Shown: piece by piece, positions 7,978-16,320 of the stretch
Layout: each line of letters begins with the position of its first letter
How positions within the stretch are numbered: position 1 is the first letter of the stretch
Assembly (NCBI GenBank): GCA_964650905.1
Contig: CAZYVH010000023.1
Coordinates: forward strand, 1-38,842
Direction of reading: 5' to 3'
DNA length: 38,842 nucleotides
Origin: SZUA-36 sp964650905
Lineage (GTDB): Bacteria; Pseudomonadota; Gammaproteobacteria; Xanthomonadales; SZUA-36
The notes under the pieces: generated by a model
The model's database searches: none
What the model saw: the letters and a program-made list of their open reading frames with translations, nothing else
Told to the model about the DNA's origin: nothing
Translations under genes and position numbers: made by a program

Positions 7978-8061
7978 AAAGGGGGTCAGGTTGAACTAAA
8001 TCACATGGAAAGAGCTTAGGTTGAACCAAATTTTCGATTTATTCAACCTGACCCCTTTTTT
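7978..8061. repeat. inverted-repeat element with GGGGTCAGGTTGAA ends
   Basis: The left end GGGGTCAGGTTGAA (7982-7995), preceded by an A-rich run, matches exactly the inverted right end TTCAACCTGACCCC (8042-8055), followed by six T. Inside, AGGTTGAACYAAAT occurs twice in direct orientation (7988-8001 and 8018-8031, period 30). From memory, near-identical AGGGGTCAGGTTGA ends are scattered in gammaproteobacterial genomes and accompany REP-associated tyrosine transposases (RAYT); no such gene is in the window. The large hairpin with its T-run could also terminate plus-strand transcription and, with its A-run, minus-strand transcription ending at the herA-like gene. Confidence 0.7.
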
Positions 8062-8074
8062 AATGGAACCCACG

Positions 8075-9718
8075 TTAACGGACTTGTCTGTGCCAATTTG
8101 TGACCAGCCCCTCTACGTCGATTTCCTCACCGCCCTTGTTCCACTTCCCGGCGTAATCAACATCGCTGGAATTGGGTGGGGGGTTGGGTATACTGACCTG
8201 AAAGCGCACCGGCATGGGTACTGCCGCACCCATTGCCACGACTTCACCACGCGCCAGAGAGGTCAGCGCCGCGAATGTGCCACGGGCTGCATCCGGCACC
8301 ATGGAACGCACATATTCCTGGTCATCTGGATTGGACAGGTGCATACACAGATAGGTCCCACACTGCGCCAGCACGGTTTCCGAAACCTCCTTCGGACGCT
8401 GGCTGACGACACACAGACCGACACCGTATTTGCGACCGGCCTTGGCGATCCGCTCCATACTGCGTCGCGCCTCCTTGTAACGTGAATGGTCCCCACGCGG
8501 GATATACTCCTGTGCCTCTTCACACACCAGCCAGATCGGGAACTCCAGGCATTTCGGGTTCCAGAAGTTAAACTCAAACGCCAGGCGACCAATCAGTGCT
8601 GTCACCGTCGGCGCCACGTCAAACGGAACGGCGCTCAAATTTAAGACGGTCACGTTGGCTTTCGGGTTACCCAGGCCAACAAAATCCCGCATCAGGCCCG
8701 CCATGGTTTCGGTGGAGGTACGGAGTTTTGGCTTGAGCATGAAATCATAACGACCATCGTTCATCAGGCTTTGCAAACGCACCAGAAACTGGTCAAAGCG
8801 TCCATACAAGGGCCCTTTGGCGCGGCCAAAGTCGGTGATCTTTTCATTTTCCTCCACAAATTCATCACACAATTGTTCAAGTGAAAAATAAACCGGCGAA
8901 TCGACCGTGATGTGGCCCAGGTTGAGGTGCCTGTTGGCTTCCTTCTTGAGTTTGTTGAGGACTCCGCGAAGATATGCGAGTTGCACCGAGGCGTTGACAT
9001 CTTCTGGATTGATCAGCAATTCCGCCAGGTCCGCATAGGTCAATAGCCAATAGGGTATCTCAAGTTCCAAAGCATCCAGACAACGCACCTTGCTGGGCGG
9101 GAAGGGTGAGGACACGGCAAGATTGTTTTTCTTGTCACCGTATTCACCGTGCATATCCATGACAATGATATGGGCGTTTGGCATATAACGCAGGGCTGAC
9201 TGGATCAGGCTGGTGACGGTCCAGGACTTGCCAGACCCGGTCTGGCCGAGGATGGCCGCGTGCCGGCCGAAAAAATTAGAAGCGTCGAAATACACATCTA
9301 TGGCCTCGAAGGTGCTCAGTTTGCCGACCTTGTAGTACTCCTCGCTGTAATCGGAAAATATTTTCTCCAGGTGCCAGTTGGAGACCACGTGTAGTTCTGC
9401 ACCGACGGTCGGAAAATGGTTGATACCACGTGCAAAATGACCACTACGACTGAATTCCCCCAGCGGTGTGAGACGCAGCATGTAGATTTCACGTCCGCTT
9501 GTATCGTTTCCCTTCCACATGCGCTCGACCATGCTGAGGACCTCATAGTCTGACTGTTTGACCATCATGTAGGAACCGATCTGGCCGATACGAACTTTGT
9601 CCATACCGATCATCCTTTCGGACAGAAAACCTTCGGGTCCTGATTTCAGTTCTGCAACGAAATAATCGGTTTTGATGTCGACCAGGTGGCCGAGCACATT
9701 GCTGGTTTCTATTTTCAT
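8075..9718 (-). CDS. HerA-like ATPase (DUF87/HAS-barrel family)
   Basis: A 547-aa ATPase of the HerA/FtsK superfamily. The N-terminus (VLGHLVDIKTDYFVAELKSG) fits a HAS-barrel. Walker A is GQTGSGKSWT near residue 170. HIIVMDMHGEYG follows the P-loop, and Walker B is WLVCEEAQEYIPRG. SMERIAKAGRKYGVGLCVVSQRPKEV is the usual sensor region. I take the ATG at 9718 because the barrel begins there; a GTG at 9751 is possible, with AAAGGA directly against it. HerA proteins translocate DNA and usually pair with nuclease NurA for end resection, or with Sir2-type effectors in defence. Neither partner is visible. It lies behind the bzdR-like gene and the hairpin at 9879-9905, so it is probably a separate unit with no metabolic link to the aromatic genes. 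Confidence 0.87.
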   Translation of the reverse strand: MKIETSNVLGHLVDIKTDYFVAELKSGPEGFLSERMIGMDKVRIGQIGSYMMVKQSDYEVLSMVERMWKGNDTSGREIYMLRLTPLGEFSRSGHFARGINHFPTVGAELHVVSNWHLEKIFSDYSEEYYKVGKLSTFEAIDVYFDASNFFGRHAAILGQTGSGKSWTVTSLIQSALRYMPNAHIIVMDMHGEYGDKKNNLAVSSPFPPSKVRCLDALELEIPYWLLTYADLAELLINPEDVNASVQLAYLRGVLNKLKKEANRHLNLGHITVDSPVYFSLEQLCDEFVEENEKITDFGRAKGPLYGRFDQFLVRLQSLMNDGRYDFMLKPKLRTSTETMAGLMRDFVGLGNPKANVTVLNLSAVPFDVAPTVTALIGRLAFEFNFWNPKCLEFPIWLVCEEAQEYIPRGDHSRYKEARRSMERIAKAGRKYGVGLCVVSQRPKEVSETVLAQCGTYLCMHLSNPDDQEYVRSMVPDAARGTFAALTSLARGEVVAMGAAVPMPVRFQVSIPNPPPNSSDVDYAGKWNKGGEEIDVEGLVTNWHRQVR

Positions 9719-9878
9719 ACTGGCGGTCTCATTCAGGGCAGAACCGGACACTCCTTTGAGCGGCGACCCTCACACAGTGTTGTTCGAACTTTGTTACAAG
9801 AGGGTACGCATAAGCAGCGTGTTGCGCAAGCCGTATAAAACCTTGGGGACCGGCCTCATTATCCATATCAAAATCCGG

Positions 9879-9905
9879 GACATCCACTGCGACGCGGTGG
9901 ATGTC
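9879..9905 (-). terminator. hairpin downstream of bzdR-like gene
   Basis: GACATCCAC and GTGGATGTC form a perfect 9-bp stem with a 9-base loop, 26 bases beyond the bzdR-like stop codon. On the minus strand it is followed by CCGGATTTTG, a short T-run, so it is a plausible but not ideal rho-independent terminator for the kor-had-bzdR transcript. The remaining bases of the 213-base spacer hold nothing I recognise. Confidence 0.55.
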
Positions 9906-9931
9906 TTGCTGCACGACAGCGAGCACCCGGC

Positions 9932-10813
9932 CTAGCCCGGTTCAGGTTCCAGGAATTTTTTTGACAAGGATGCGACCAACTGGCTAAAACTTTCCTCCAG
10001 GGTACTGCCAGCGGTGTCAATGACGGTGTGCGCCTGAGCATAGAAGGGCTCACGTGCACTCAAGATCCGGCGCAGGTCCGCCATCGCGTCATCGTTGCTG
10101 GCCAGTGGACGCAGGTCGCCCTGGTCGATGACCCGTTGCATGTGTTCTTCAGGTGTAGCTTTGATCCACACCACCTGGCAGGAGGCAAGCAGTACATTGA
10201 ACAGATTGGTTTCAAATACGATGCTGCCGCCCGTCTCGATGACACACTTTTCCGAACCGGCCAATACGTCCAGCAAGGCCCGTTCTTCCAGACGCCGGTA
10301 TCCGTCCTGTCCTGACAGGGAAAGTATCTCCCCCACTGCCATACCGCCGAGTCTCTCTATTTCCTTAACCTCTTGAACAAAGGGGATAGCCAGGCGCTCT
10401 GCCAGACGTGCACCGAGACTGGTTTTACCGGCGCCGCGCATACCGATCAGCGCAATGCGATCGCAATTCTTGCTGGCCGAAAAACTCTGATAGAGTAACT
10501 GCAGGGCACGCCGCTGATCATCGGCGTCGAGGCGCTGTATCAGTTCATTGATCAGTACCTGTTCCGCACTGATCTCATCGCCACCGCGCAGCAACTCGCC
10601 AGGGTCTGAACGCAACGCGGACGCCACCCGTTGGAGCAGGCTGATCGAAATATTACCCTGGCCCTGTTCCAGTTGGGCCAGGTAGCGTTCCGAGACCGCT
10701 GAATCCGCCGCCAGCATTTTCCTCGTCATACCACGTCCGGCCCGCAGCGCCCTGACCTTGCGGCCAAGTGCTTCGAGCAGTTTATCCGGTATTTCCTTGT
10801 CAATGACTGGCAT
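9932..10813 (-). CDS. bzdR: BzdR/BoxR-family transcriptional regulator (XRE + shikimate-kinase-like domain)
   Basis: A 293-aa regulator with the unusual BzdR architecture. There is an N-terminal XRE helix-turn-helix (about 15-75: GRKVRALRAGRGMTRK, SERYLAQLEQGQGNIS), a linker about 80-115, and a shikimate-kinase-like domain from about 118 with P-loop GMRGAGKTSLG (124-134) and ETGGSIV. In Azoarcus, BzdR represses the benzoate operon and lets go on binding benzoyl-CoA through the kinase-like domain. BoxR is the paralogue of the aerobic hybrid pathway. The gene lies 13 bases after had, so it is the last gene of the minus-strand operon. Its expected target is the divergent spacer 15035-15184 (inference). 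Naming as BzdR rather than BoxR rests on the anaerobic context. Confidence 0.9.
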   Translation of the reverse strand: MPVIDKEIPDKLLEALGRKVRALRAGRGMTRKMLAADSAVSERYLAQLEQGQGNISISLLQRVASALRSDPGELLRGGDEISAEQVLINELIQRLDADDQRRALQLLYQSFSASKNCDRIALIGMRGAGKTSLGARLAERLAIPFVQEVKEIERLGGMAVGEILSLSGQDGYRRLEERALLDVLAGSEKCVIETGGSIVFETNLFNVLLASCQVVWIKATPEEHMQRVIDQGDLRPLASNDDAMADLRRILSAREPFYAQAHTVIDTAGSTLEESFSQLVASLSKKFLEPEPG

Positions 10814-10826
10814 TATTCCACTTCGT

Positions 10827-11894
10827 TCACGGCACCATCACCGGACGCTGCTCTATTTCGTGCGCGCGTGATGCTGCAAATACCTCGTTGATCTGATCCA
10901 GTGGAAAGCGGCGGATAAAGGGCCGCATTGAAATTTTGCCATCCAGTACCAGATCCAGGGCCGGCGGGTAGTATTCGGGTAAGCAACCCCAGTTTCCCAT
11001 CGCCTGCGCATGAAACGCCATCAGGTTGGAAAGACGTACTTCTATCTTGTCCATGGTGAACCCCACCACTGCCAGCCTGGCGCCATGGTTCAGAAGACCG
11101 AATGCAGTCTGCTGACCCGCGGCGCTGCCGGAACATTCAAATATCTTCCACTCGGTCTGACGCAATCCATTATCCTTGGCAAATTCCCGAATGGCTTTTT
11201 TCAGATCACGGCCATGGATTTGACCTGAATTGAGTGTCAGGCCTGCACCATAGTCGCGTAATTTGTCCAGTTTATCCTGCACAACGTCAATCGCCACGAC
11301 CCTGGCGCCCAGAGCGCTGGCGATTTGCACGGCATAACCACCAACACCACCTACACCGGTTACGATGGCCAGGTCACCCGGCCCGACAGCCAGTTGCAGT
11401 GCAGACTGGTAAGGCGTTGTGACCGCATCAGCGATCACAGCAATCTCAGCAAGGTCCAGACCCGCCTCAGTCAGACGCGTCTCATCGACCCGGCACAGAC
11501 CATGTGCCGGTACTATGATATGGCTGGCGAAGCCACCGTGCATGTCATTACCCGGCATCAATTGCCGGCTGCAGATATTACCCAGGCCACGCTGGCACAC
11601 ATCACATTCACCACAGGGCATGACCGCCGGTACGATCACCGCGGCGTCCTGCCATTGCCCGGCATCGGTGCCACTGGCAACAACCCGGCCAGAGATTTCA
11701 TGGCCCAGTGTCAGCGGCAAAGGCTGTCGTGTACGCACCCCGTCGTAATAGAAACCCAGGTCGGTATGACATACACCACAACCGGCGACCTCTACAAGGA
11801 CCTCACCGGCAGCCGGTCCTTCCAGTTCCACCCGGTTTTTGACCAGCGGCTCTTCAGTGGAGCGCATTTCCCATCGTGTAATCGTTTGAGTCAT
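10827..11894 (-). CDS. had: 6-hydroxycyclohex-1-ene-1-carbonyl-CoA dehydrogenase
   Basis: A 355-aa zinc-type medium-chain alcohol dehydrogenase. It oxidises 6-hydroxycyclohex-1-ene-1-carbonyl-CoA to the 6-oxo compound with NAD, the second step after ring reduction in the Thauera-type benzoyl-CoA pathway. Catalytic zinc ligands are visible in GCGVCHTDLG and GHEISG. Structural zinc cysteines are in CGECDVCQRGLGNIC, and the Rossmann motif is GVGGVGGYAVQ. AAGGAG lies 7 bases before the ATG at 11894. The substrate assignment relies on overall similarity to Had as I remember it, and on oah, dch and bcr being across the promoter. Confidence 0.93.
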   Translation of the reverse strand: MTQTITRWEMRSTEEPLVKNRVELEGPAAGEVLVEVAGCGVCHTDLGFYYDGVRTRQPLPLTLGHEISGRVVASGTDAGQWQDAAVIVPAVMPCGECDVCQRGLGNICSRQLMPGNDMHGGFASHIIVPAHGLCRVDETRLTEAGLDLAEIAVIADAVTTPYQSALQLAVGPGDLAIVTGVGGVGGYAVQIASALGARVVAIDVVQDKLDKLRDYGAGLTLNSGQIHGRDLKKAIREFAKDNGLRQTEWKIFECSGSAAGQQTAFGLLNHGARLAVVGFTMDKIEVRLSNLMAFHAQAMGNWGCLPEYYPPALDLVLDGKISMRPFIRRFPLDQINEVFAASRAHEIEQRPVMVP

Positions 11895-11931
11895 CAGATT
11901 CTCCTTTGCCAGAATTCAATCAATGTGGCCA

Positions 11932-12471
11932 CTATTCCTGCAGGGTCGGTGGATCAAGGTCATCATCCCAGCCCTCTTCTGGCGGTGGGAAGCGCTTTTG
12001 CCACTGCCGGAGCAATTCCACGTGTTCTTCCTCTTCAGCGACCAGTTCCCTTGCCAGAGAGATGACGCCGTTATCACTTGCGGTATTGACCACGTGACGG
12101 AAAAAAGCCACCGCATGCTGCTCACCCCGCATCGCCAACTCGATCGCGTGCCAGGGCTGCATCAGATAATGCGCGTCTTCCAGCGCACCACCTTCCGGCG
12201 ATTGCCCCTGTCCGATCCAGTCGAACTCCCATGCCAGCAGATCCGGTAATTGCCTGCCTTCTGATGCGCGGTTGACATTCTCAACGTGCTTGCCTTCTAT
12301 TTCGGCGAGCTTGTAAAAAAGGTCGGCCACCTCGTGATTGTTGTGCACCTCCATCTGCTCGGCCAGCTCGGTAAAGCGGTCAACTGCTTCTTTTTCCATC
12401 GCCAGGGAATGGGCCAGCAACTCTTCCGTGCTGCCGATGATTTGTGCCGGATTGTTCACTTTTTTGCTCAT
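11932..12471 (-). CDS. ferritin-like / rubrerythrin-type diiron protein without rubredoxin domain
   Basis: A 179-aa cytoplasmic four-helix protein. Likely iron ligands are in SLAMEKEAVDRF, EIEGKHVE (ExxH, residues 59-62), AMRGEQHAV and VAEEEEHVELL. It contains no cysteine, so the rubredoxin-like domain of classical rubrerythrins is absent. The start overlaps the korB stop codon (TATGAG), so it is co-translated with KorAB. The family reduces peroxide or stores iron; beside oxygen-sensitive KOR and benzoyl-CoA reductase, a protective role is likely. The C-terminus is Pro- and Asp-rich (PPPEEGWDDDLDPPTLQE). No substrate evidence is visible. Confidence 0.87.
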   Translation of the reverse strand: MSKKVNNPAQIIGSTEELLAHSLAMEKEAVDRFTELAEQMEVHNNHEVADLFYKLAEIEGKHVENVNRASEGRQLPDLLAWEFDWIGQGQSPEGGALEDAHYLMQPWHAIELAMRGEQHAVAFFRHVVNTASDNGVISLARELVAEEEEHVELLRQWQKRFPPPEEGWDDDLDPPTLQE

Positions 12472-13307
12472 AGCCGGAATTCCTCTTCGAGTTCTGCAAG
12501 ATTGTTGATGCTGCTCTCAAGCGGCGGTTGGTATGGCGCACGTTCGCCTCGGAAAAGTATGCCGGTAAATAAACCCTCGTCGGTTAACAGACGACGGGCG
12601 GCGCGGGCTGGGTCCGAGGTCGCCTCAACCGGTGCGGGTTGCACCATATTTTTCCATTCGCGCTGCTCCGGTCGGAAGGTCACACAGGGGCTAAGCACCT
12701 GTACCATTGAGAACCCAGGGTGACGCACCGCCTCCATGATGACCCTGGCCGTGCCGTTCTGGTCGGAACTGGAGCAGCGTGCAATGAAATTAGCGCCGGA
12801 GGCCAGGGCTATGACCAATGGCTGAAAAGGGTTGATACCAGGACCGTTGGGGGTCAGCTTGCCTCTTTCCCAGTTGGGCTCGGTGGTCGGTGAGGCCTGA
12901 CCCTTTGTCATCCCGTAAACCTGGTTATCCATGACAATATAGGTCATATCGGGGTTACGTCGACAAGTGTGCAGGAAGTGGTTGCCGCCGATTGAAAAAC
13001 CGTCGCCGTCACCACCAGCGGCAATCACGGTCAGGTCGGGGCGGGCCACTTTCAAACCGGTGGCCAGTGCCAGCGCACGACCGTGTACACCGTGGAACCC
13101 GTAGGTGTGCAGGTAGGTTGGCAAACGCGAAGAACACCCGATACCGGAAATCATGGCAACTTTTTCCGGCACCAGTTGCAAGCCGGAAAGCGCCTTGGTC
13201 AGTGCGCCCAGCACACTGAAATCACCACACCCCGGACACCACACCGGTTTGACGCCTGATTTGTATGCACGCGCTTCCAAACGTGTGCCTGTATTACTGT
13301 TCGTCAT
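12468..13307 (-). CDS. korB: 2-oxoacid:ferredoxin oxidoreductase, beta subunit (KorB)
   Basis: A 279-aa thiamine-diphosphate subunit. WCPGCGDFSVLGA, GIGCSSRLPTY and a Cys in SPCVTFRP provide the usual four [4Fe-4S] ligands. GGDGDGFSIGGNHFLH is the thiamine/Mg motif. With KorA it turns 2-oxoglutarate and CoA into succinyl-CoA plus reduced ferredoxin. In Thauera this enzyme regenerates the ferredoxin that drives benzoyl-CoA reductase, and its genes lie in the same cluster. GGAGGTGA precedes the ATG at 13307, which overlaps the korA stop. Specificity for 2-oxoglutarate rather than another 2-oxoacid is inferred from context. Confidence 0.93.
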   Translation of the reverse strand: MTNSNTGTRLEARAYKSGVKPVWCPGCGDFSVLGALTKALSGLQLVPEKVAMISGIGCSSRLPTYLHTYGFHGVHGRALALATGLKVARPDLTVIAAGGDGDGFSIGGNHFLHTCRRNPDMTYIVMDNQVYGMTKGQASPTTEPNWERGKLTPNGPGINPFQPLVIALASGANFIARCSSSDQNGTARVIMEAVRHPGFSMVQVLSPCVTFRPEQREWKNMVQPAPVEATSDPARAARRLLTDEGLFTGILFRGERAPYQPPLESSINNLAELEEEFRL

Positions 13308-15034
13308 GTCTTCTCACCTCCACACCAATCTGCCAGTTGCGCAATGATTTGGGCAGGGCGAAATGGTAATGGGCCAGGCTGATTGAACACCCTGACCTCA
13401 CCCGGCAGATCATAGGCCGCTCTCAGATAGCGGTAAAACTGCCTGGAATGACTCTGTTCAACTACCAGAACCCGTTTTACACCTTCAAATGCCGCGCTCA
13501 TTGCCTTCGGCTGTTCCGGCGCCAGCAGGCGAATCGCCAGCAGACGCACATCACGACCACTGGCCCACAATCGTGACAAGGCCTCCCTGACCGGCCCACA
13601 GCTTGAGCCCCAGGTGATCACCAGCGTGTCACCACTGCCATCAAGATCAGCCCAATGATCACCATAGTGGTAAGAACTGATTTTTCGCTGGCGTTTGTCC
13701 AGTTGTGCCAGGTGATCCTCCGACATGCTCGAAGGTGCGCCGCTCTCGCTGTGTTCCAGACCATCGGCTGTGTATTGCCCACCCGGCTGTCCGGGTATCG
13801 CCATCGGGGAAATACCCGAGCCGTTTATCGCATAGCGTTGGTAGTTCTCAGCAGGTCGGCTGGCAAGCTTGCGCCCTGTCATGAACGCGAGTTCAGCGGG
13901 TTTGTCAATAATCGCCCGCGTCTGGCCCAGCGACTGGTCCGACAACACGATGGCGGGGGCCTGTAATGATTCGGCCAGGTGCACTGCCCACTGCAAGGTA
14001 AATTTGCAATCGGCTACCGAGGTCGGCGCCAGCACCAGGTGCGGCGTATCACCGTGCAAACCGTTCAGCGCGATATTAAGGTCAGTCTGTTCATTCTTGG
14101 TGGCAATACCCGTTGACGGGCCACAACGCATAACATCCAGCACAACCACGGGCGTTTCTGAACACAGCGACAAGCCGATGGCTTCGGTCATCAGGGCGAG
14201 ACCGGGACCCGAGGTCGCCGTCAGTGACGGCACACCCCCAAAGGAAGCACCGATGATCTGGTTGATCGATGCCAGTTCATCTTCCGCCTGTACCAAGGCC
14301 CCGCCCACCTTGGGCAATGCTGATGCCAGCCATTCGAGGACTTCCGTGGCTGGTGTGATCGGGTAAGCAGCGACAAATCGCACACCGCCACCTAAGGCGC
14401 CCAAACCAGCAGCCTCGTTGCCCGTGATACTCCAACGTTCCCCGGCAGCCTCGCCGGTCGCTGATGGTCCGGTGACATTTGCTAACCCGGCTGCGGCTTC
14501 GTAGCCTGCCTGCACACTGGCCCGGCTCGCTTGCAGCGCCTCGTCGCCTTTGCGTCGCAGCAGTTTTTCCACGACATGATATATTGACTCCAGAGGCAAC
14601 CCGGTCATCTTCGCCACGGCCCCCAACGCTATCATGTTCGGTCGGCCACCTTTGATCGTCTTGGCCAATTGCTTCATTGGAAAGTCAAATTCCCGGGCAT
14701 CGGAATCCGGCAAACTGTCACTGTGTCGGCCGCCCTTCAAGTCGCAAATGACGACACTGTCGGGGCGTAGCGGCACCTCAGCGGCGAAACGCGTCATGCT
14801 GGCCGGGTCCAGCGCGACCACCAGATTGAATGTGTCGTCGTGTGATTCCAATGGCTGATCGGAAAAACGCAGCAATGCAGCCGCCTCACCACCGCGAATC
14901 TGCGGCCCGGCGGAACGCGTCATGATCCCATACCAGCCGGCTTTGCTGGCAGCCTCCAGCAACATACCGCCAATGGTCATGACGCCGGACCCCCCACTGC
15001 CACTCAATGCAATGGACAAACTCTGTCGACTCAT
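13304..15034 (-). CDS. korA: 2-oxoacid:ferredoxin oxidoreductase, fused gamma-alpha subunit (KorA)
   Basis: A 576-aa subunit with an N-terminal gamma domain (about 5-190, starting SIALSGSGGSGVMTIGG) and an alpha domain with the pyrimidine-binding part (AAYPITPATEVLEWL, ATSGPGLALMTEAIG). The start at 15034 is chosen from two ATGs six bases apart (15040, 15034) because GGGAG is 8 bases from the second. It is the first gene of the minus-strand operon korA-korB-ferritin-like-had-bzdR. Together with KorB it supplies low-potential electrons to the plus-strand reductases. Full length, no defects seen. Confidence 0.93.
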   Translation of the reverse strand: MSRQSLSIALSGSGGSGVMTIGGMLLEAASKAGWYGIMTRSAGPQIRGGEAAALLRFSDQPLESHDDTFNLVVALDPASMTRFAAEVPLRPDSVVICDLKGGRHSDSLPDSDAREFDFPMKQLAKTIKGGRPNMIALGAVAKMTGLPLESIYHVVEKLLRRKGDEALQASRASVQAGYEAAAGLANVTGPSATGEAAGERWSITGNEAAGLGALGGGVRFVAAYPITPATEVLEWLASALPKVGGALVQAEDELASINQIIGASFGGVPSLTATSGPGLALMTEAIGLSLCSETPVVVLDVMRCGPSTGIATKNEQTDLNIALNGLHGDTPHLVLAPTSVADCKFTLQWAVHLAESLQAPAIVLSDQSLGQTRAIIDKPAELAFMTGRKLASRPAENYQRYAINGSGISPMAIPGQPGGQYTADGLEHSESGAPSSMSEDHLAQLDKRQRKISSYHYGDHWADLDGSGDTLVITWGSSCGPVREALSRLWASGRDVRLLAIRLLAPEQPKAMSAAFEGVKRVLVVEQSHSRQFYRYLRAAYDLPGEVRVFNQPGPLPFRPAQIIAQLADWCGGEKT

Positions 15035-15184
15035 TTTCATTACTCCCAGTAGAATATGCAATATAATACCACTAATCTCTAATTAATGACTAGATATTTC
15101 TTGATAAGAGCATTATAATACATGTCAAATTAAAGCTTCAGATAAACAAACGATCCTGGAAACCTTAACTGGAAAACTTAGAAA
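15035..15184. promoter_or_regulatory. AT-rich divergent promoter region between korA and oah
   Basis: The 150-base spacer is much richer in A+T than its neighbours. On the plus strand TATAAT (15114-15119) is a perfect -10 for the oah-bcr-hcr operon, but no matching -35 lies 16-18 bases upstream, which suggests activator dependence. On the minus strand TATTAT (15068-15063) could be the korA -10. TGCA, the core of BzdR sites in Azoarcus, occurs once (15057-15060). A half FNR-like TTGAT is at 15101, without its partner. One regulator acting here could control both arms; the site itself is unproven. Confidence 0.6.
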
Positions 15185-16318
15185 ATGGCCACAACCCCTG
15201 AAATTTCTACACAAACGGCACCCGCCAATTTGCTCGACCACAACCTGGTGCAACTGGACTTAGATGAGGGTGTATTGTATGAAAAGCGCCCCGCCAGAAC
15301 CGCGGACGGCAATGAAGTTGATGGTCTGTATAATGCCTGGATCATCCTGAACAATCCCACGCAGTTCAATTCCTATACCACGGCCATGGTCAAGAGTGTC
15401 ATCCTGGCTTTCCGGGCGGCGTCCAACGCCCGTGATGTCGCCAGCGTCGTTTTCACAGGTACCGGTAACCGTGCTTTTTGCACCGGTGGCAATACCAAGG
15501 AATACGCAGAATACTATGCCGGCAACCCACAGGAATACCGACAGTACATGAGGTTGTTTAACGACATGGTTTCAGCCATCCTCGGCTGTGACAAGCCGGT
15601 TATCTGCCGCGTCAATGGTATGCGTATCGGCGGTGGCCAGGAGATCGGCATGGCCTGTGACTTTACCATTGCCCAGGACCTCGCCAACTTTGGCCAGGCT
15701 GGCCCCAAGCACGGTTCCGCAGCCATCGGCGGTTCGACCGATTTCCTGCCATTGATGGTCGGTGCCGAGCAGGCAATGATATCAGCAACCCTGTGCGAAC
15801 CTTTCTCAGCCCACAAGGCCTACCGTCTGGGTATCGCCTCGGGTCTGGTACCGGCACTCAAAGTCAAGGGTGATTTTATCGCCAACCCGATGGTCGTCAG
15901 CGACCGTTTCCTGGACGAATATGGCAGGATCGTACATGGTGAATTCAAAACCGGCCAGGCCAGGGCTGACGGCAAGGCCCTGCTCAAAAGCGGCGAGATT
16001 GATCTTGCCCTGCTCGATGAAGCGGTCGAGGCCATGTGCAGCAAACTTTTAATGACCTTTCCCGACTGTCTGAGCAAGAGCCTGGAAGAGTTGCGCAAAC
16101 CCAAACTCGAAGCGTGGAACCGCAATCACGAGGATTCACGTGCGTGGCTGGCACTGAACATGATGACCGAAGCCCGTGCCGGCTTCCGGGCCTTCAATGA
16201 AGGTACACGCGAAACCGGCCGCGAGATCGATTTCATCGCGCTGCGCAGGGCGCTTGCCAAGGGCACACCGTGGACACCAGAGCTGACCGAAAGCCTGATG
16301 CCGGGCGCCGGTGACTAA
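15185..16318 (+). CDS. oah: 6-oxocyclohex-1-ene-1-carbonyl-CoA hydrolase
   Basis: A 377-aa ring-opening hydrolase of the crotonase superfamily. It adds two waters to 6-oxocyclohex-1-ene-1-carbonyl-CoA and opens the ring to 3-hydroxypimelyl-CoA. The length is typical of Oah and well above ordinary crotonases. Visible family segments are FTGTGNRAFCTGGNTKEYAE, NGMRIGGGQEIGMACDF and FGQAGPKHGSAAIGGSTDFL. First gene of the plus-strand operon. The ATG at 15185 has only a weak ribosome site. It is followed 2 bases later by dch. Confidence 0.95.
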   Translation: MATTPEISTQTAPANLLDHNLVQLDLDEGVLYEKRPARTADGNEVDGLYNAWIILNNPTQFNSYTTAMVKSVILAFRAASNARDVASVVFTGTGNRAFCTGGNTKEYAEYYAGNPQEYRQYMRLFNDMVSAILGCDKPVICRVNGMRIGGGQEIGMACDFTIAQDLANFGQAGPKHGSAAIGGSTDFLPLMVGAEQAMISATLCEPFSAHKAYRLGIASGLVPALKVKGDFIANPMVVSDRFLDEYGRIVHGEFKTGQARADGKALLKSGEIDLALLDEAVEAMCSKLLMTFPDCLSKSLEELRKPKLEAWNRNHEDSRAWLALNMMTEARAGFRAFNEGTRETGREIDFIALRRALAKGTPWTPELTESLMPGAGD

Positions 16319-16320
16319 AT

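Noticed and set aside
7990..8006. TTGAACTAAATCAC resembles an FNR box
   Set aside because: Two mismatches at key positions, and it is part of the repeat element between convergent genes, with no promoter or gene start suitably placed.
9672..9935. Plus-strand open frame across the herA-bzdR spacer
   Set aside because: It covers the start of the herA-like gene and the hairpin, and its protein shows no domain or ribosome site; a chance frame.
15101..15119. TTGATAAGAGCATTATAAT as an FNR site or -35/-10 pair
   Set aside because: Only one half of the FNR dyad is present, and TTGATA is just 7 bases from TATAAT, far too close for a -35.
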